Source: Lithobates sylvaticus (lineage: Eukaryota; Chordata; Amphibia; Anura; Ranidae). From it: a DNA stretch of 64,000 nucleotides. Position 1 is the stretch's first letter; every line of letters begins with the position of its first letter. The stretch is from positions 133,783,155 through 133,847,154 of the forward strand of contig CM053026.1 of the NCBI GenBank assembly GCA_028564925.1, given 5' to 3'. The translations under genes and the position numbers were made by a program. The notes below the pieces were generated by a model. That model had not been told where the DNA came from, made no database searches, and saw nothing but the letters and a program-made list of their open reading frames with translations. Positions 46,051-57,447 of the stretch are shown here, piece after piece.

Positions 46051-46400
46051 CAGTGTTCATCAACTCTGTCCTCAGGGTCCGCTAACAGGCCAGGTTTTAT
46101 GTATTACCTTGGGGAGATGCAGACTAGAATACTGCAATCACTGAGCAGACAATGATATCACCTGTGATGTATTTCAGTTATCTTGCAAACCTGGCCTGTT
46201 AGTGGGCCCTGAGGACAGGGTTGATGACCATTGCTTTACTGCATAAACAGACTGATTTTACTGTTGTGGGTTTAGTAACACTTTAAGAAGCCCTTGTATG
46301 CAATCTAAAGGCAATGGTCATCAGCCCTGTCCTCAGGGCACACTAACAGGCCAGGTTTGCAAGATAACTGAAATACATTAGAGGTGATATCATTTGCGGC
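46051..46400. mobile_element. Palindromic MITE (46051-46233) with a second partial copy (about 46311-46400)
   Basis: CAGTGTTCATCAACTCTGTC at the left is matched by a right end reading GACAGGGTTGATGACCATTG. CTAACAGGCCAGG pairs with CCTGGCCTGTTAG. About 80 bp downstream CAATGGTCATCAGCCCTGTC restarts the same sequence in the opposite sense and continues to GGTGATATCATTTG. No target duplication seen. The ends are hAT-like. Confidence 0.65.
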
Positions 46401-46837
46401 CACACAGAGAGGTCAAGAGGGTCATGGTACTGGAGTTTAAGATTGTACAACAAGTTTTTTCCTGATGCAGCACTGCGCAGGAAAGCTGCTGTGGCACAGG
46501 TACCCGTTCTGGTGTGCTGATCCCACCGGCCCTCCTCTGTCAGCATGTGATGCCACCCACAAGCACACCCACTTGAATGAACTGATCATAAGAGCTAGTG
46601 GGGATCAGCACATAGCAATCAGTGGGAGGTGGGCTCGAGCTTGCTGCTAGTACATCCTAGCATTCCCCACCCTGCAGCCACACAATAAAGGGGCGTGCTG
46701 CAGGGCGGAGAATGCCTCTGCTTATGCTTCCGATTTGAGTGTTTCTTTGAGTGGTTCACCAATCGTGGATGCGGGGGGGGGGAGCACTTGCGGGGTCGGC
46801 ACAACAAGGACTTAAACGTAATCTACCTGTCACCTAC
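46401..46837. other. No recognised feature
   Basis: No feature apart from a G run at 46773-46782. Confidence 0.4.
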
Positions 46838-46851
46838 CTGACAGGTGTTCT

Positions 46852-49043
46852 TTTTTTATATTCTTTATTTATACCAATTTTTTTTTTTTTTCCATACAGA
46901 AAACAGATAGCATTTTAAAAGAAACAAAAAGTCAACAGTTCATTTTTTACCAAGTCAATGACCTTTTTCTCGTTTACTTTTCTGTTAAGACTTTCGTATT
47001 TATGGTTTTGAAATATACTTGTGGGAGAGGAATTGGTACCATCTGGAATTTATATAATATTTTTGGGATTATAATCATCTTTATGGCATTAATGCGCCCA
47101 ATCCAAGACAGAGGTCGAGTTAGAATTTTTTTTGTCTCCATCCTGATTTCATCCAGTAAAGAGATGTAATTTAGTTGATAAGTTTTCCTCGGATGGCTAG
47201 TTAGTCTTACTCCCAGGTATTTTAAACTATTTTTCCACGGGAAAAGGAAAGCCCTTTTCAGGTCCTCTTCTTCCTGTCTAATAATATTTATCTTCATAAT
47301 TTCCGATTTCGTCATGTTGATTTTTAAGTTGGATATGTCCCCATAGATTTTTAAAACCTTCAGTAGATTCGGCAATGTGGTCCTGGGTTCCGAGATGAAG
47401 AACAGGACGTCGTCTGCGAAAGCCGCCAACTTGTGTTCTTCGCCGCCCGTTTTAACACCCTTCACGTCTGGGTTGTTACGTATTGTCGAAAGGAGAGACT
47501 CGAGTGTTAAAACGAAAAGAAGCGGCGACAATGGGCAGCCCTGTCTTGTTCCGTTCCTCATCTCGAAAGGCAAGGACAAAGAACCGTTGACTTTTACCCG
47601 GGCCGAAGGGTCTTTATACAACACTTGTATCCAGTTTATCATTCTAGGTCCAAAACCCAGTGATTCTAATGTTTTTATCATGAGACCCCAGTCTACCCTG
47701 TCGAACGCTTTTTCTGCGTCAATCGACAGGAGTAGTCCTGGGGTCTCGCTTCTTTTCATTGCCTGAATAATAAACATTGCTCTTACCCCATTATCCCTCC
47801 CTTCCCTCCCTGGGATGAATCCTACCTGATCCGGATGGATCAGGTCGGTCATCCATTCTTTCAACCTCATTGCCAATACCTTGGCATAAAGCTTTACGTC
47901 TGCATTTAAAAGAGCTATCGGCCTATAGCTTGAACATAACGACCTGTCCTTCCCCTCTTTAAGGATGACTGTGATGGATGCTGCTAAAGCCTCCTTTCCC
48001 ATATCGTAACTTGTTCCGAGCCCATTCATGTATTGACATAATCTGGGGATTAGCGTCTCTCTAAATTTTTTGTAATATGAGATCGTGATCCCGTCCGGGC
48101 CTGGGCTTTTTCCTGGGGCTGAATCATTTAATGCTTGAGAAACTTCTTCTTCTGTTACTGGACTATCTAAGAGGGCCCTATCGCTTGCTGAGATCTGGGG
48201 TAATTTAGCATTACTCAGAAATTCTGTGATCATTTTTCCTTTTTTTTCTTTACTCCCTTTTGGATTTATTGAATATAAGGCTTTATAGTAATTTCTGAAC
48301 TCTTCTGCAATTTCTTTAGTTTTATAAAATATTTCCCCATTTTTATTTAGAATTTTTTCAATATAGTTGGCTTCTTTTTTTTTCCTCAACATATTTGCCA
48401 AGTGCTTGCCTATTTTGTTTCCCCCCAGAGCTCTTTCTTTGGCCATTCTATGAAAGGTTTTATTTATCTCCTGGTCCATAATGTCCCCGAGTTCCTCTCT
48501 CCTGATAATCAGCTGATGGAATATCTCCTGCTGTCGGCCCTTGTGTTGTTTGTGCTCTTGTTCAAGTTTCGAGATATCTGCTATCAGGGCCTTCCTTTTT
48601 TTTTCCCTTTCTGCTTTTTCCCCAGTCGCAATGGAGATGAAAACACCTCTAATATAGGCCTTGTGGGCCTCCCATAGGGTGGCTCCTGAGACATCTCCAG
48701 TGTCATTTATTTTGAAATATTGTTCAATTTCCTCGTGTATTTTAGTTACTACCCTCTCGTTTTGGAGAAGATTCTCGTTTAATCGCCATGTATATGGTTG
48801 TCTTGAGGGGCCTGGGATTTCCATCTTCATTGTTACTGGGGAGTGATCTGAGATCGTCGCTATTTCAATGTTTGTTAAAATGATCTGTTCTAATAACTTA
48901 TGGTCTATCCAGAAGTAGTCCAATCGCGAGTACGTCCCGTGTACAGGGGAGAAGAAAGTATAATCGCGTATTTTTGAGTGTTGCGCCCTCCATACGTCTA
49001 CTAGTTGATATTGATGCATTTTCTGTTTTATCGTTTTTAGCAT
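46852..49043 (-). mobile_element. 5'-truncated L1-clade LINE (Tx1/L1 type), young, 14-bp TSD
   Basis: CTGACAGGTGTTCT is present at 46838-46851 and 49044-49057. On - the element starts within the endonuclease, encodes the rest of EN and the RT without interruption, then ends abruptly with a short AT-rich tail containing AATAAAG and a terminal A run (T run at 46851-46857 on +). A second A run lies at about 46877-46890. Compared with the LINE at 39796, everything after the RT thumb, including the Cys/His region, is missing, so the 3' part has an internal deletion or is an early-terminated variant. Confidence 0.92.
46974..49043 (-). CDS. LINE ORF2 fragment: endonuclease C-terminus + reverse transcriptase (689 codons)
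   Basis: The start is simply where the truncated element begins, so the real N-terminus (about half of the endonuclease) is lost. Residues 39-47 SRLDYFWID and 65-67 SDH are the late catalytic motifs of an APE-type endonuclease. A charged linker (100-290) has coiled-coil-like Lys/Glu repeats. RT motifs in order: KSPGPDGIT (312-320), YRPIALLNADVKLYAKVLA (373-391), DQVGFIPGR (405-413), LSIDAEKAFDRVDW with the motif A aspartate (439-452), GTRQGCPLSPLLF (498-510), AFADDVLFF with catalytic DD (541-549), and LKYLGVRL (607-614). The frame ends INTKVLTEK at a TAA where other family members continue. All RT catalytic residues are present, but the N- and C-terminal losses make self-mobilisation unlikely. 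Confidence 0.9.
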   Translation of the reverse strand: MLKTIKQKMHQYQLVDVWRAQHSKIRDYTFFSPVHGTYSRLDYFWIDHKLLEQIILTNIEIATISDHSPVTMKMEIPGPSRQPYTWRLNENLLQNERVVTKIHEEIEQYFKINDTGDVSGATLWEAHKAYIRGVFISIATGEKAEREKKRKALIADISKLEQEHKQHKGRQQEIFHQLIIRREELGDIMDQEINKTFHRMAKERALGGNKIGKHLANMLRKKKEANYIEKILNKNGEIFYKTKEIAEEFRNYYKALYSINPKGSKEKKGKMITEFLSNAKLPQISASDRALLDSPVTEEEVSQALNDSAPGKSPGPDGITISYYKKFRETLIPRLCQYMNGLGTSYDMGKEALAASITVILKEGKDRSLCSSYRPIALLNADVKLYAKVLAMRLKEWMTDLIHPDQVGFIPGREGRDNGVRAMFIIQAMKRSETPGLLLSIDAEKAFDRVDWGLMIKTLESLGFGPRMINWIQVLYKDPSARVKVNGSLSLPFEMRNGTRQGCPLSPLLFVLTLESLLSTIRNNPDVKGVKTGGEEHKLAAFADDVLFFISEPRTTLPNLLKVLKIYGDISNLKINMTKSEIMKINIIRQEEEDLKRAFLFPWKNSLKYLGVRLTSHPRKTYQLNYISLLDEIRMETKKILTRPLSWIGRINAIKMIIIPKILYKFQMVPIPLPQVYFKTINTKVLTEK

Positions 49044-49057
49044 CTGACAGGTGTTCT

Positions 49058-49440
49058 AATCCCTCTCCCCTATACAAAATAAAAAAAAATAAAAAATTGC
49101 CTTTAGTTATACTTTAGGCCACTGTGTCAGCAGGACACTCAAGAAACTGAAATTGTAAATTTAAGTTAGTAATGACAGTTTCCATGTTTTATCTAAATTA
49201 GTTGGCATTGTTGCACATTGCATTTTTATTACAGCTTAGGTCCTGTGTTTACAGTCTTTGAACTTGTGTTGATGGCATCAGCTTAATATGCTTCTGAGAT
49301 TATTCCGAATTCATTGATTTGACCTCCTTCTGACCTGCTTTGAAGCGGGATTTGCATCTCCATAGACTTGTATGGGGATGCAAAACCCATCGGATGTAAA
49401 CAAAAGCCCATACAGGCCCTCAGAAATACCCATGGAAAGA
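49058..49440. other. No recognised feature
   Basis: Nothing assignable. The block at 49320-49400 is repeat-like. Confidence 0.4.
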
Positions 49441-50085
49441 GGTAAAGAATCGGCACCCTGGAATCCATCCATATACTTTATTTGAATAATACAAAATACA
49501 AGGTAACTGCTGACGTGTTTCGGCAGATAGCCTTGTTCACAGCATGGTCACCATAATGAACAATACAGATAAATGTGATAACAAAGTGACTGGAACCACT
49601 CCCATTCGTTAACTGATGTAATTTGTAGTAAATGAGAATCACCTGCCAAGTTATACTTGGACTGGATATATGTCACACAAACACATAAAAACATATGTGA
49701 TACACAAACACTAATATACATCAAAGAAAGAGAATGTTATAAAATTAAAATTCTATAATTTAAGAATTATCAATTACAACCATTTCAGTAAGCATGGACC
49801 TAGACCAGGATTTCAATACAAGGAAAAATGTAATTGCAAAAATTATTAGAGATATAGTAATAAACATAGGAACTTCAGTAAAAGATTCTCATTTACTACA
49901 AATTACATCAATTAACGAATGGGAGTGGTTCCAGTCACTTTGTTTTCACATTTATCTGTATTGTTCATTATGGTGACCATGCTGTGAACAAGGCTTTCCA
50001 GCGAAAAATGTCAGAAGTTACCTTGTACTTGGTTTTATGCAAATAAAGTATATGGATGGATAACAGAGTGCCCAGTCTCTTAATT
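49441..50085. repeat. Inverted repeat pair with hammerhead-like segments
   Basis: The left arm (about 49441-49635) and right arm (about 49882-50085) are reverse complements with moderate divergence. For example CACTCCCATTCGTTAA pairs with TTAACGAATGGGAGTG, and TTTATCTGTATTGTTCATTATGG-type sequence occurs in both. The spacer is about 245 bp. Each arm contains AACAAGGCT and a GAAAC- or GAAAA-type box. Each arm carries CAAATAAAGTATATGGATGGA or its reverse near the outer end, which looks like a retroelement 3' end. Head-to-head copies of a small non-autonomous element are likely. Confidence 0.72.
49500..49548 (-). ncRNA. Hammerhead-ribozyme-like motif (left arm, minus strand)
   Basis: On -, TGCTGTGAACAAGGC, then a loop, GCCGAAACACGTC and AGCA. 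Stem I UGCU/AGCA, stem II AGGC/GCC(G) and the GAAAC box fit, and GUC is at the expected cleavage site. The core CUGAUGA reads CTGTGA, one base short. The right-arm partner (about 49978-50018, +) has a more decayed core (GCGAAAAATGTCAG). Confidence 0.45.
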
Positions 50086-51248
50086 TACCCCTATCCAAGT
50101 GTTTATGATGAGTGGGAAGAACCTGAACACCTGGAGTGGGAATACCAGTGATCAACCATCACAATTGGAGTTTCTCGCAGTCAGAGTGGTGCTTTTTGTG
50201 TGTACTCAGAAATACCCAATTCCATTCTTTTGTCTTGAAAATAAAATAAAAATAATCACCAGTTAAATGAACTCTTCTCTTTAATAAATATACTACATTT
50301 GTCAGTAACATGCATACAACAAACCTCAGACAATTTCCTTGCAATACTGTGATTCATAAAAAAAAAAAAAAAATACAGCACATATTCTGCTATTATAACA
50401 TTTAAATATATTTATGCTAATAAACTATCCCATCACCTTGAGAAGTATGTATTAAGATTACTCTATTATTTAAAATCAGATCAGTCTGCAATAAGTAAAT
50501 TGATTATGTATCCCTTTCCAAAAATGCATAGCACACATCTTAAGGTAGATCTCTAATGGAAGAAGTATAAGGAATGCCATGCCTAACCTACTAAAAATGT
50601 GTAATACCCGTCTGTTACAATTGCCCACTTTGATTCATTAACCCAGAACAAGTATCCAGGTGGTTGGAGAAAAACCACAACCTCTTGACAGGTCTCTCCC
50701 AGTTTAGTGGTACAGTATTCTAAACGTAAGGGAACCAGCGTGACAACCAGGCCACTAAAATCTTTAGTGAGAGAGGTCAGAAATGGCAGCCTTAAAGTTT
50801 CTTGAAAACCCCAACTCCAACCAAAGTGTGTTAATTTGTTTAGAGGAGGTGGGGTTATTGATGTGTCTCTGTTAGAGATTTCTTAACACTGTCAGGACGG
50901 GATGTAAAGGGAAAATCTCTGCAACCAGAAAACAGACAAAAACAAAAATATTGTCTGAAACTTAGAATTTCTGAAAATGTTCTTCTTTGTGTGTGCGCGT
51001 CTTTTTGTCCTAGTGATAATAAATACTGGAGGAGAGGAAAAATCTCCCCGATAGCGTGAGAAAGAAAGAAATGTAATTCTGGCAAAAATGTGTAACCCGT
51101 TCCCATTCTTAAAAAAACAGCAACAAAAAAATAGGATTAAACTTTACTATAACTAATTTGAAAAATAGCCTAAAGGCCGGAGCAGCGATTTGTGGACAAT
51201 GTATCCCTGTTTTCCCAGCTGCCAGGTAAAGAGCTACAGTACCTTATG
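50086..51248. other. No recognised feature
   Basis: AT-rich. No coding character, no inverted ends found. Poly-A run at 50359-50373. Confidence 0.5.
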
Positions 51249-51252
51249 TTAA

Positions 51253-51704
51253 AGTGGATGTAAACCGGATTCATGAAATTTGACCTGGACACATATCTGC
51301 AGTGTTTACTTTCTACAGCCCTAAGTCCCATGTATTTCTGATACTCCAATTCCTCTGTTATCAGCATGAGAACTTCTGACAAGTTCTCCGACAACCGAGA
51401 TAAAACCAGCCTGAAATTTGTGTCAGGGTGGGTGGATTAGCAGAGAGCTTGTCTTGTCACAGCACAGCTCTTAAAGTATCTTTGTTTCTCTGCTTATTTG
51501 GAGGGGGGAGTGCCTTTCCTCCAATCAGCTGTCACACAGTATATGCCAAGACTTTACTCCTAGTGCTGAATGCGGAAGTAAAAATTATAAACACAATGTT
51601 AGCAAGCTGAAGACAGCAGATATGCATGTAAACCTTATCTAGGGAGATTTGTTTAATCGGAGGCTGTTCACTTCACTGGGTATATGTGAGGGTGTACATC
51701 CACT
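51253..51704. mobile_element. TTAA-flanked MITE, AGTGGATGTAAACC ends
   Basis: TTAA at 51249-51252 and 51705-51708. AGTGGATGTAAACC at the left and GGTGTACATCCACT at the right are inverted repeats. 452 bp, no coding capacity. Ends resemble those of the 52359, 56957 and 59974 elements (AGYGGAAGT-type). Confidence 0.75.
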
Positions 51705-52358
51705 TTAAGGCGGCTGCTGCACAGGACTGTGGCAGCTGCCTAGTTGTACCCTATGTGGATTGACAGAAAATTGAATTGTTGAAGGCACTCCAGAGCCAGT
51801 CAGATGCTGTATGGTAACATATTTATTTTGCTATACCACCATCTCACTCAGACAGCTCTCCAAAATTTCTGTTTTATTAACTGGGAATCCAACTCACAGC
51901 CTGCATTCTCCCTGGTTCCAATTGGCCTGCTCACCATTTTTTTGTTTTTGTCTCTAAAAAGGCAACAGTGCCTGCAGGAAATAAATGGGATAGAAAAGTA
52001 AGAACCAGGGATTGAGAACCTCTTAGGTATTATTAGGTTTTAACATGTTTTGTCTCAGATCATAAAACACTTGAAACACGAACAGATGAACTAAGTCTTG
52101 TGAACACCAATAGGTCCATTTATAAAGCAGTGGATGTGACTTTTACCAAACATTGAAAACACATGGAATTAGAAGATTCTCCACCATTGGATGTTTGGTC
52201 AAAGCCCCATTTCTCTGCTTAATAAACCAACCCATAAGGGTGTATATACATACTGCTGCAAAATGAGTGCTCATTAAATTACATTCCCTCAGGATGATCA
52301 TACCATAGAAATTCCTTAGGGTTGGTACACACTAAATGCATTTAAAATTTAGCTTTAA

Positions 52359-52818
52359 AGTGATTGTAAGGTCTTGTTTTTTTTCCTTGAAAATAACAAG
52401 CATGTTATACTTACCTGCTCTGTGCAGGGGTTTTGCACAGAGCAGCCTAGATCCTCCACTTCTTGGGTCCCTCTTCGGTGCTACTGGCCCCTCCCTCCTG
52501 TTGAGGGCCCCTACAGCAAGCAGCTTACTATGGGGGCACCCGTGCTGAGCCACAGCCCTCTGCATCCATTCAGACATGGAGCCGCGGCCTGGCCCCTTAC
52601 TCTTCTGATTGGCTGACTGACTTTGACAGCAGCGGGAGCCAATGGTGCCGTGCTGCTGTCTCAGCCAATGAGGAGGGGAGTCCCAGGCAGCTGAGTGTCT
52701 CGTGCAACATCACTGGATAGAGATGGGGCTCAGCAAAGTATTAGGGGGGCTGCTGAACACAGAAGGCTTTTTATCTGAATGCATTACGATAAAGAAACCT
52801 TCGGACTTTACAATCACT
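52359..52818. mobile_element. TTAA-flanked MITE, AGTGATTGTAAGG ends, nested
   Basis: TTAA at 52355-52358 and 52819-52822. AGTGATTGTAAGG at the left matches CTTTACAATCACT at the right. CTCTGTGCAGGGG-type hairpin TGCTCTGTGCA / TGCACAGAGCA near the left end (about 52418-52444). It interrupts an older repeat: AAATTTAGC before it and TTTTTAGCTC after it look like a split sequence. Confidence 0.75.
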
Positions 52819-53223
52819 TTAATTTTTAGCTCTGTAAAATGCGCATATAAAAAAGGAGGATCTTTTTGCAGTCAGTTTGGGAAAAAAATAAAAAATGTCC
52901 TGCATACTGCATTTTTGGTATATTAACCTGCGTCTTGGCACTGACACTAACAGAAATGAAATCTTTAAAGTAAATTTATTTAAAAAGCATTTCAATCCAA
53001 AACATGTTAGAACATGTGTTTTAGATTTAGGTTATTCTAACTGCATCCTATTGATCAAAATGTCTACCATACACATTGGGAGTCCAGCTACATACATACA
53101 ATTGTCTTTGAGAGAGTGAATTAATTGTAAATACGTAACAAGAACTAAACAAATGTCTTTGCACTAAAAAAAATAAAAAAAGAATCTGTAGTTGTAAATT
53201 ATTTTGATTGATTTTGATATACT

Positions 53224-53502
53224 GCTGCCTACAGAAGGTTGGGACACCAGCAAACAGACAAGTCTAAAGCCTGTAGACTGTATAACCCCTTGTGTGTACA
53301 CAGCATGCCTCAGTTTTGTGAGCAAACAATAAAAAGGTAAGGTGAAAATACCACAAGGTGAAAAAAAAAAAAAAAAAAAAGCTACCTCCTAGGACACCAG
53401 TAAAAAACTAAAAACAAACTCTTGCTGGGTTGAGGAGATTTTAACAGGGGCTGGCTCATAATGTTTGTATTTGTTAGTGTCCCAACCTCCCGTAGGCAGA
53501 AT
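53224..53502. mobile_element. Inverted-repeat element, TGCCTACAGAAGGTTGGGACACC ends (decayed)
   Basis: The left segment 53226-53248 is matched in reverse by 53477-53499 (TGTCCCAACCTCCCGTAGGCA) with two differences. The interior includes a 20-A run (53361-53380). No target duplication seen. Superfamily unknown. Confidence 0.5.
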
Positions 53503-54349
53503 AACCAATGAATGAATTTCCTCAATGGAAAATATAGAGAAAAGAACAAACTATAAAATGTTTTATGGATGCAAGACAAGTTTTATAAACCTAAAATAAA
53601 GGTTTGCTGCGCTAAATAAATTAATATGGTAAGAATGAGTAAAATGTGACCATGCACTCTGAAACCATGAGGTGGTTGGATTGTTTCCCGGGAATGGTAT
53701 TTTTGTACATACGTTGGATTTTATCATTTTTATTGTGAGTTACTAGCATTGCCTTGTTTTTAATAAATACAATATACAGTTTTACACTATGTGGATATTC
53801 CTAATTCATCTTTAATGTATGTCACAATGGAGCTATCCCTAACCAAGAGTTATGATACTGCCTTAATCAACATAAGAGGAAAGAAGCACTGGATTTCCAT
53901 TCTGGATTTATATACAGGGTTTTCAACTCTTATAACTTAGAGACCATTGTTTCTGGTAAGAAGGCACTTTTTACCTTTCGGTGGAGGTGCACTTGGGTGA
54001 TTTACCTACTGACTCGTCACGTACATCTATATTGGATGCACATAATGGGGGTTTTCATTCAGTGAAATCTGCACATCTAACTCTGTTATGAGACATCACA
54101 TGAACTATTTGTTGTACGGGATTCATTTTTTTGTCACATTTTACGCATTCTTACTATATTCTTTTTTTAGCGCAGCAAACATTTATTTTATATTTGCTAT
54201 TCACAATTGTATCAAATTGTTTTTAAAATAGGGCAACCTTTGTATCTGCAAGGTTTACTTTTATTAATAATGCTCAAAAATATCTGGTTTCTGGCACTCA
54301 CATTTTACTTGGGTTGTCAGATCAAACTTGACATTACAGGACAGCTGCA
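53503..54349. other. No recognised feature
   Basis: No coding frame with support, and no paired repeat ends found. Confidence 0.45.
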
Positions 54350-54353
54350 TTAA

Positions 54354-54729
54354 GCTGGCTAAGGCTGGCCATATATGGATCCTTTTTTTTTTTCTCCATT
54401 CAGCTAGTGAGCTGATCAAAAACAACCGAACGTATTCCACCATCCACACAAGTGAGGTGGATGGAGGAATCCTCCCTGCTGTGGTATTCTATTCTGACAA
54501 CGGGGACTCCTCTGAAGTCAGAATACACTGATCAGCAATGCAGTCTACTGACATTTCAGTTTGTCAGTGTTCTCTGCAGCATCAATTGAGGGTAACATTT
54601 CCAAAAAAACAGGTTAGAGAGATCATTAGATAAACTTCTATGGAACAGAATATGCCATAGATGTATTGAAATTCGGTCGGTCTGAATTCGGTGCTGATCT
54701 GACTGAATTTTGATCAATCTATGGCCAGC
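54354..54729. mobile_element. TTAA-flanked MITE, GCTGGC...GCCAGC ends
   Basis: TTAA at 54350-54353 and 54730-54733. GCTGGC with a nearby GGCTGGCCATATATGGATC at the left is matched by GATCAATCTATGGCCAGC at the right. Related to the element at 23579 by the GGCCATA motif. Confidence 0.62.
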
Positions 54730-54746
54730 TTAATTATGGTCTAAAT

Positions 54747-55934
54747 ATGGGATTCTCAAACAGTGTGAAGGAATGAATGATTTGTATAGCGCTGCAATTG
54801 CGAACTGAATCGCCTCAAGGCGACAAGTCTAAAGCCTGTACACTGTGCCGCGTGAGATTTGCAAGTGTGCTGTGGGAGTTTTAAAATATTTCTAGCGTTT
54901 TGAAACCTTGAACATATTGAAAAGTAAAATGGTAAATCAATGTCACAAAAGTTTAAAAAGTAACATATAAAAACGCAATCTCTGTCATTCATTGGTTCCT
55001 TTTGTAACGCAAGACTTGTGCGAGATCTCGATCGCTCTAATTATATTATATTAGAGACTGCTCTATTCCAACTTTGAATGTTAACCACTTCAGCCCCGGA
55101 AGTATTTGCCCCCTTCCTGACCAGACCATTTTTTTGTGATACGGCACTGTGTCGTTTTAACTGACAATTGCGCAGTCGTACGAAGTTGTACCCAAACAAA
55201 ATGTTCATCCTTTTTTCCCCACAAATAGATCTTTCTTTTGGTGGTATTTGATCACCTCTGATCTTTATTTTTTGCACTACAAACGAAGAAAAAAAAAAAG
55301 CAATATTGTTTACTTTTTGCTATAATAATTATCCCCCCAAAAAATATTAAAAAAACTAATTTCTTCCTCAGTGTAGGCGGATATGTATACTTTAGGACCA
55401 TTGACATTTATACAGCGATCAAAGCTTAAAATAGCCACTGATTACTGTATAAATGTCACTGGCAGGGAAGGGGTTAAAACTAGGGGGCGATCAAGGGGTT
55501 AAATGTGTGTCCTAGGGAGTGATTCTAACTGTGGGGTGATGGGACTGCCAGAAAGAGGAGACCGATTGCTGTTAATACTTAGTATGAACAACAGATGTGT
55601 CTCCTCACCCCTGATAGAATGGAGATCTGTCTGTTTACATTGATGGCCCTCGTTCTGTGTCTCTTAAGAGCGTTCGCGGGTGCCCAGCGAACATCGCGGA
55701 TGCCGGGCACGTGCATTGGCTCGGTTGTTGCGCCGCAGCCAGCGTGTGCCCCCTAGTGGTCTTAAAGCGGCCGACAAATACCTACAGCAATTTGCCCAGG
55801 CGAGCCAACCTGCCGCAGTATAACTGCCGTGGCTGGTCGTCTAGTGGTTAACTTGTTAAATCTTTTCAGGTGTGCCATGAAAATTTTTAGATGTTTTTGG
55901 CGTGCCGCAAGACAAATACATTTGAGAAACACTG
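54747..55934. mobile_element. Decayed hAT-like element hosting a nested TTAA element
   Basis: GTCTAAAT (54739-54746) and GTCTAAGT (55935-55942) match at 7 of 8 bases. Ends ATGGGATTCTCAAA and TTTGAGAAACACTG are hAT-like (CAGTGNTTCTCAAA type). The interior is split by the TTAA element at 55085-55847. Diverged, hence old. Confidence 0.55.
55085..55847. mobile_element. TTAA-flanked MITE, CCACTTCAGCCCCGG family, internally deleted
   Basis: TTAA at 55081-55084 and 55848-55851. Shares GGCACTGTGTCGTTTTAACTG, GGTGGTATTTGATCACC and TGGCAGGGAAGGGGTTAA landmarks with the copies at 44287 and 61852. The middle block between GGCGGATATGTATAC and ACCATTGACATTTATAC (about 55376-55402) is missing relative to them. 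The right end, GTCGTCTAGTGG, is more diverged than in the other copies. Confidence 0.72.
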
Positions 55935-56141
55935 GTCTAAGTAATGGTATTGTTGAAAACAGAGCAGTCAAACCACAGTTGGACCATGTAAAGAATGAGA
56001 TCAAAAATAAAAATAAAAAAAAATAATAAATTTGCATAGAAATCTCTCTTTTTCAGCAGCGTTAAAGGATATTTGGTATAAAAGCTCCAAAACAAAAATA
56101 AAAATTAAGATTTAAGAAACTATAGGAAGAAAAACAGCTTA

Positions 56142-56522
56142 GGGCTTATTCACACTGTGCAGAGACCTGTTTTTCTGCACTAAAAAAACAAAAAGGTCTC
56201 CCATAAGGGCATGCAGAAAACAAAAGTTTTCTATATGCCCTGGTCACACTATAACAGAGTGAAGCAGTGTGGAAAAAATGCATTTCTCCTCACTGCACCA
56301 GAACGCTCCTGAAGTCTGTCATATTGTGTGCATTTTTATGCATAGAAATTATTGAAACTTCACTATGCAACATATCAATAAAGTTAAAAAGAATGTAGAA
56401 AAAAGTAAACAGTGACCAGCATTTTTAAAATGCAAGGCGCCGCCGCCGCCTCCCACTGCCCGCACAGAATAGACAGCTGCCCATACAGGAAAAGGCTATT
56501 GTGGGCCAGTGTGATTGAGCCC
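56142..56522. mobile_element. TTA-flanked MITE, GGGCTTATTCACAC ends
   Basis: TTA at 56139-56141 and 56523-56525. GGGCTTATTCACACTG at the left matches CAGTGTGATTGAGCCC at the right. Related by TTCACAC to 39415-39620 and 60521-60814. A GCC repeat (about 56439-56450) lies inside. Confidence 0.7.
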
Positions 56523-56956
56523 TTATACATCTACTTCCCATGTAACATCTCATTGCTTAAAAAAAAAAAAATGCAAAATGTCTAAGGCAGGCCATAAAAG
56601 CCGTGATGCTGAATCTTGGTAACAAGATCATTCGCCGATTTGGCCAGAAAAGCAAGAATCTAAAACAAGAACAACAAAATCACCTCTAGTGCCACCAAGA
56701 TCTTGAAATCGAGTTGTGAATTCATCACATTCTCAGTTTAGGTCTGATTTACCTACTGACACAAGCAGGTAATAAAAGAAACAAAGATCCAGGGGCCAAA
56801 GTGCAATCAAGTAAATAAATTATGTTTTGACTGGTGGCAGAGCCTGGCATCCACCGGGAAGAGCAATAAAAATGAATAGGACTGTAGAACCCAGCATGGA
56901 CACTGCAGTCTACATTAATTTTTTAATAAAAAGCCGTATTAAGACCTAGACATTAA

Positions 56957-57447
56957 AGTAGAATTCCTGCCTCAACCCAACTATTCTTAAAAATGCTCCC
57001 TCTCCCCCCAATCATTATGCTAATTTGTGTAGAAATAGTATGTATATAGTTACCTATTCTTACATTTTTTTTCTGCCAGTAAATAACTTATACAGCCCAC
57101 TTCCTGATTCTTGTCTGGTAAAAAGCCTAGGATCATGCACAGCTCTCTCACTTTTGTGAGAGTTTGCCAGGAAGGGGGGGGGGGGATGAGTCATAAGAGG
57201 GGCAACGAGGGCTGCAGAGCTGGAGGTGTGCGCCTGTGTAAATCCAGGAAGTTAACAGGCTGCAGCTTCAGCTGCCCACTGTTAAAATGGTTGCAGCCAG
57301 ACTCAGTGGAGAGAGATTTCTGCAGTATATTTGGCAAGTACAGAATCACAGTATATATAAAATAATATGCAAAGTGGTTGGAGGGAAGCTTCAGAATGGC
57401 AAAGATGTTTTTATTACAAAATTATGTGAGCAGACTGCAGTTCCTCT
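56957..57447. mobile_element. TTAA-flanked MITE, AGTAGAATTCCTGC ends
   Basis: TTAA at 56953-56956 and 57448-57451. AGTAGAATTCCTGC at the left matches GCAGTTCCTCT at the right imperfectly. 491 bp without coding capacity. Confidence 0.6.

Noticed and set aside
47377-47766. 129-codon plus-strand frame
   Set aside because: Antisense shadow of the RT region of the minus-strand LINE.
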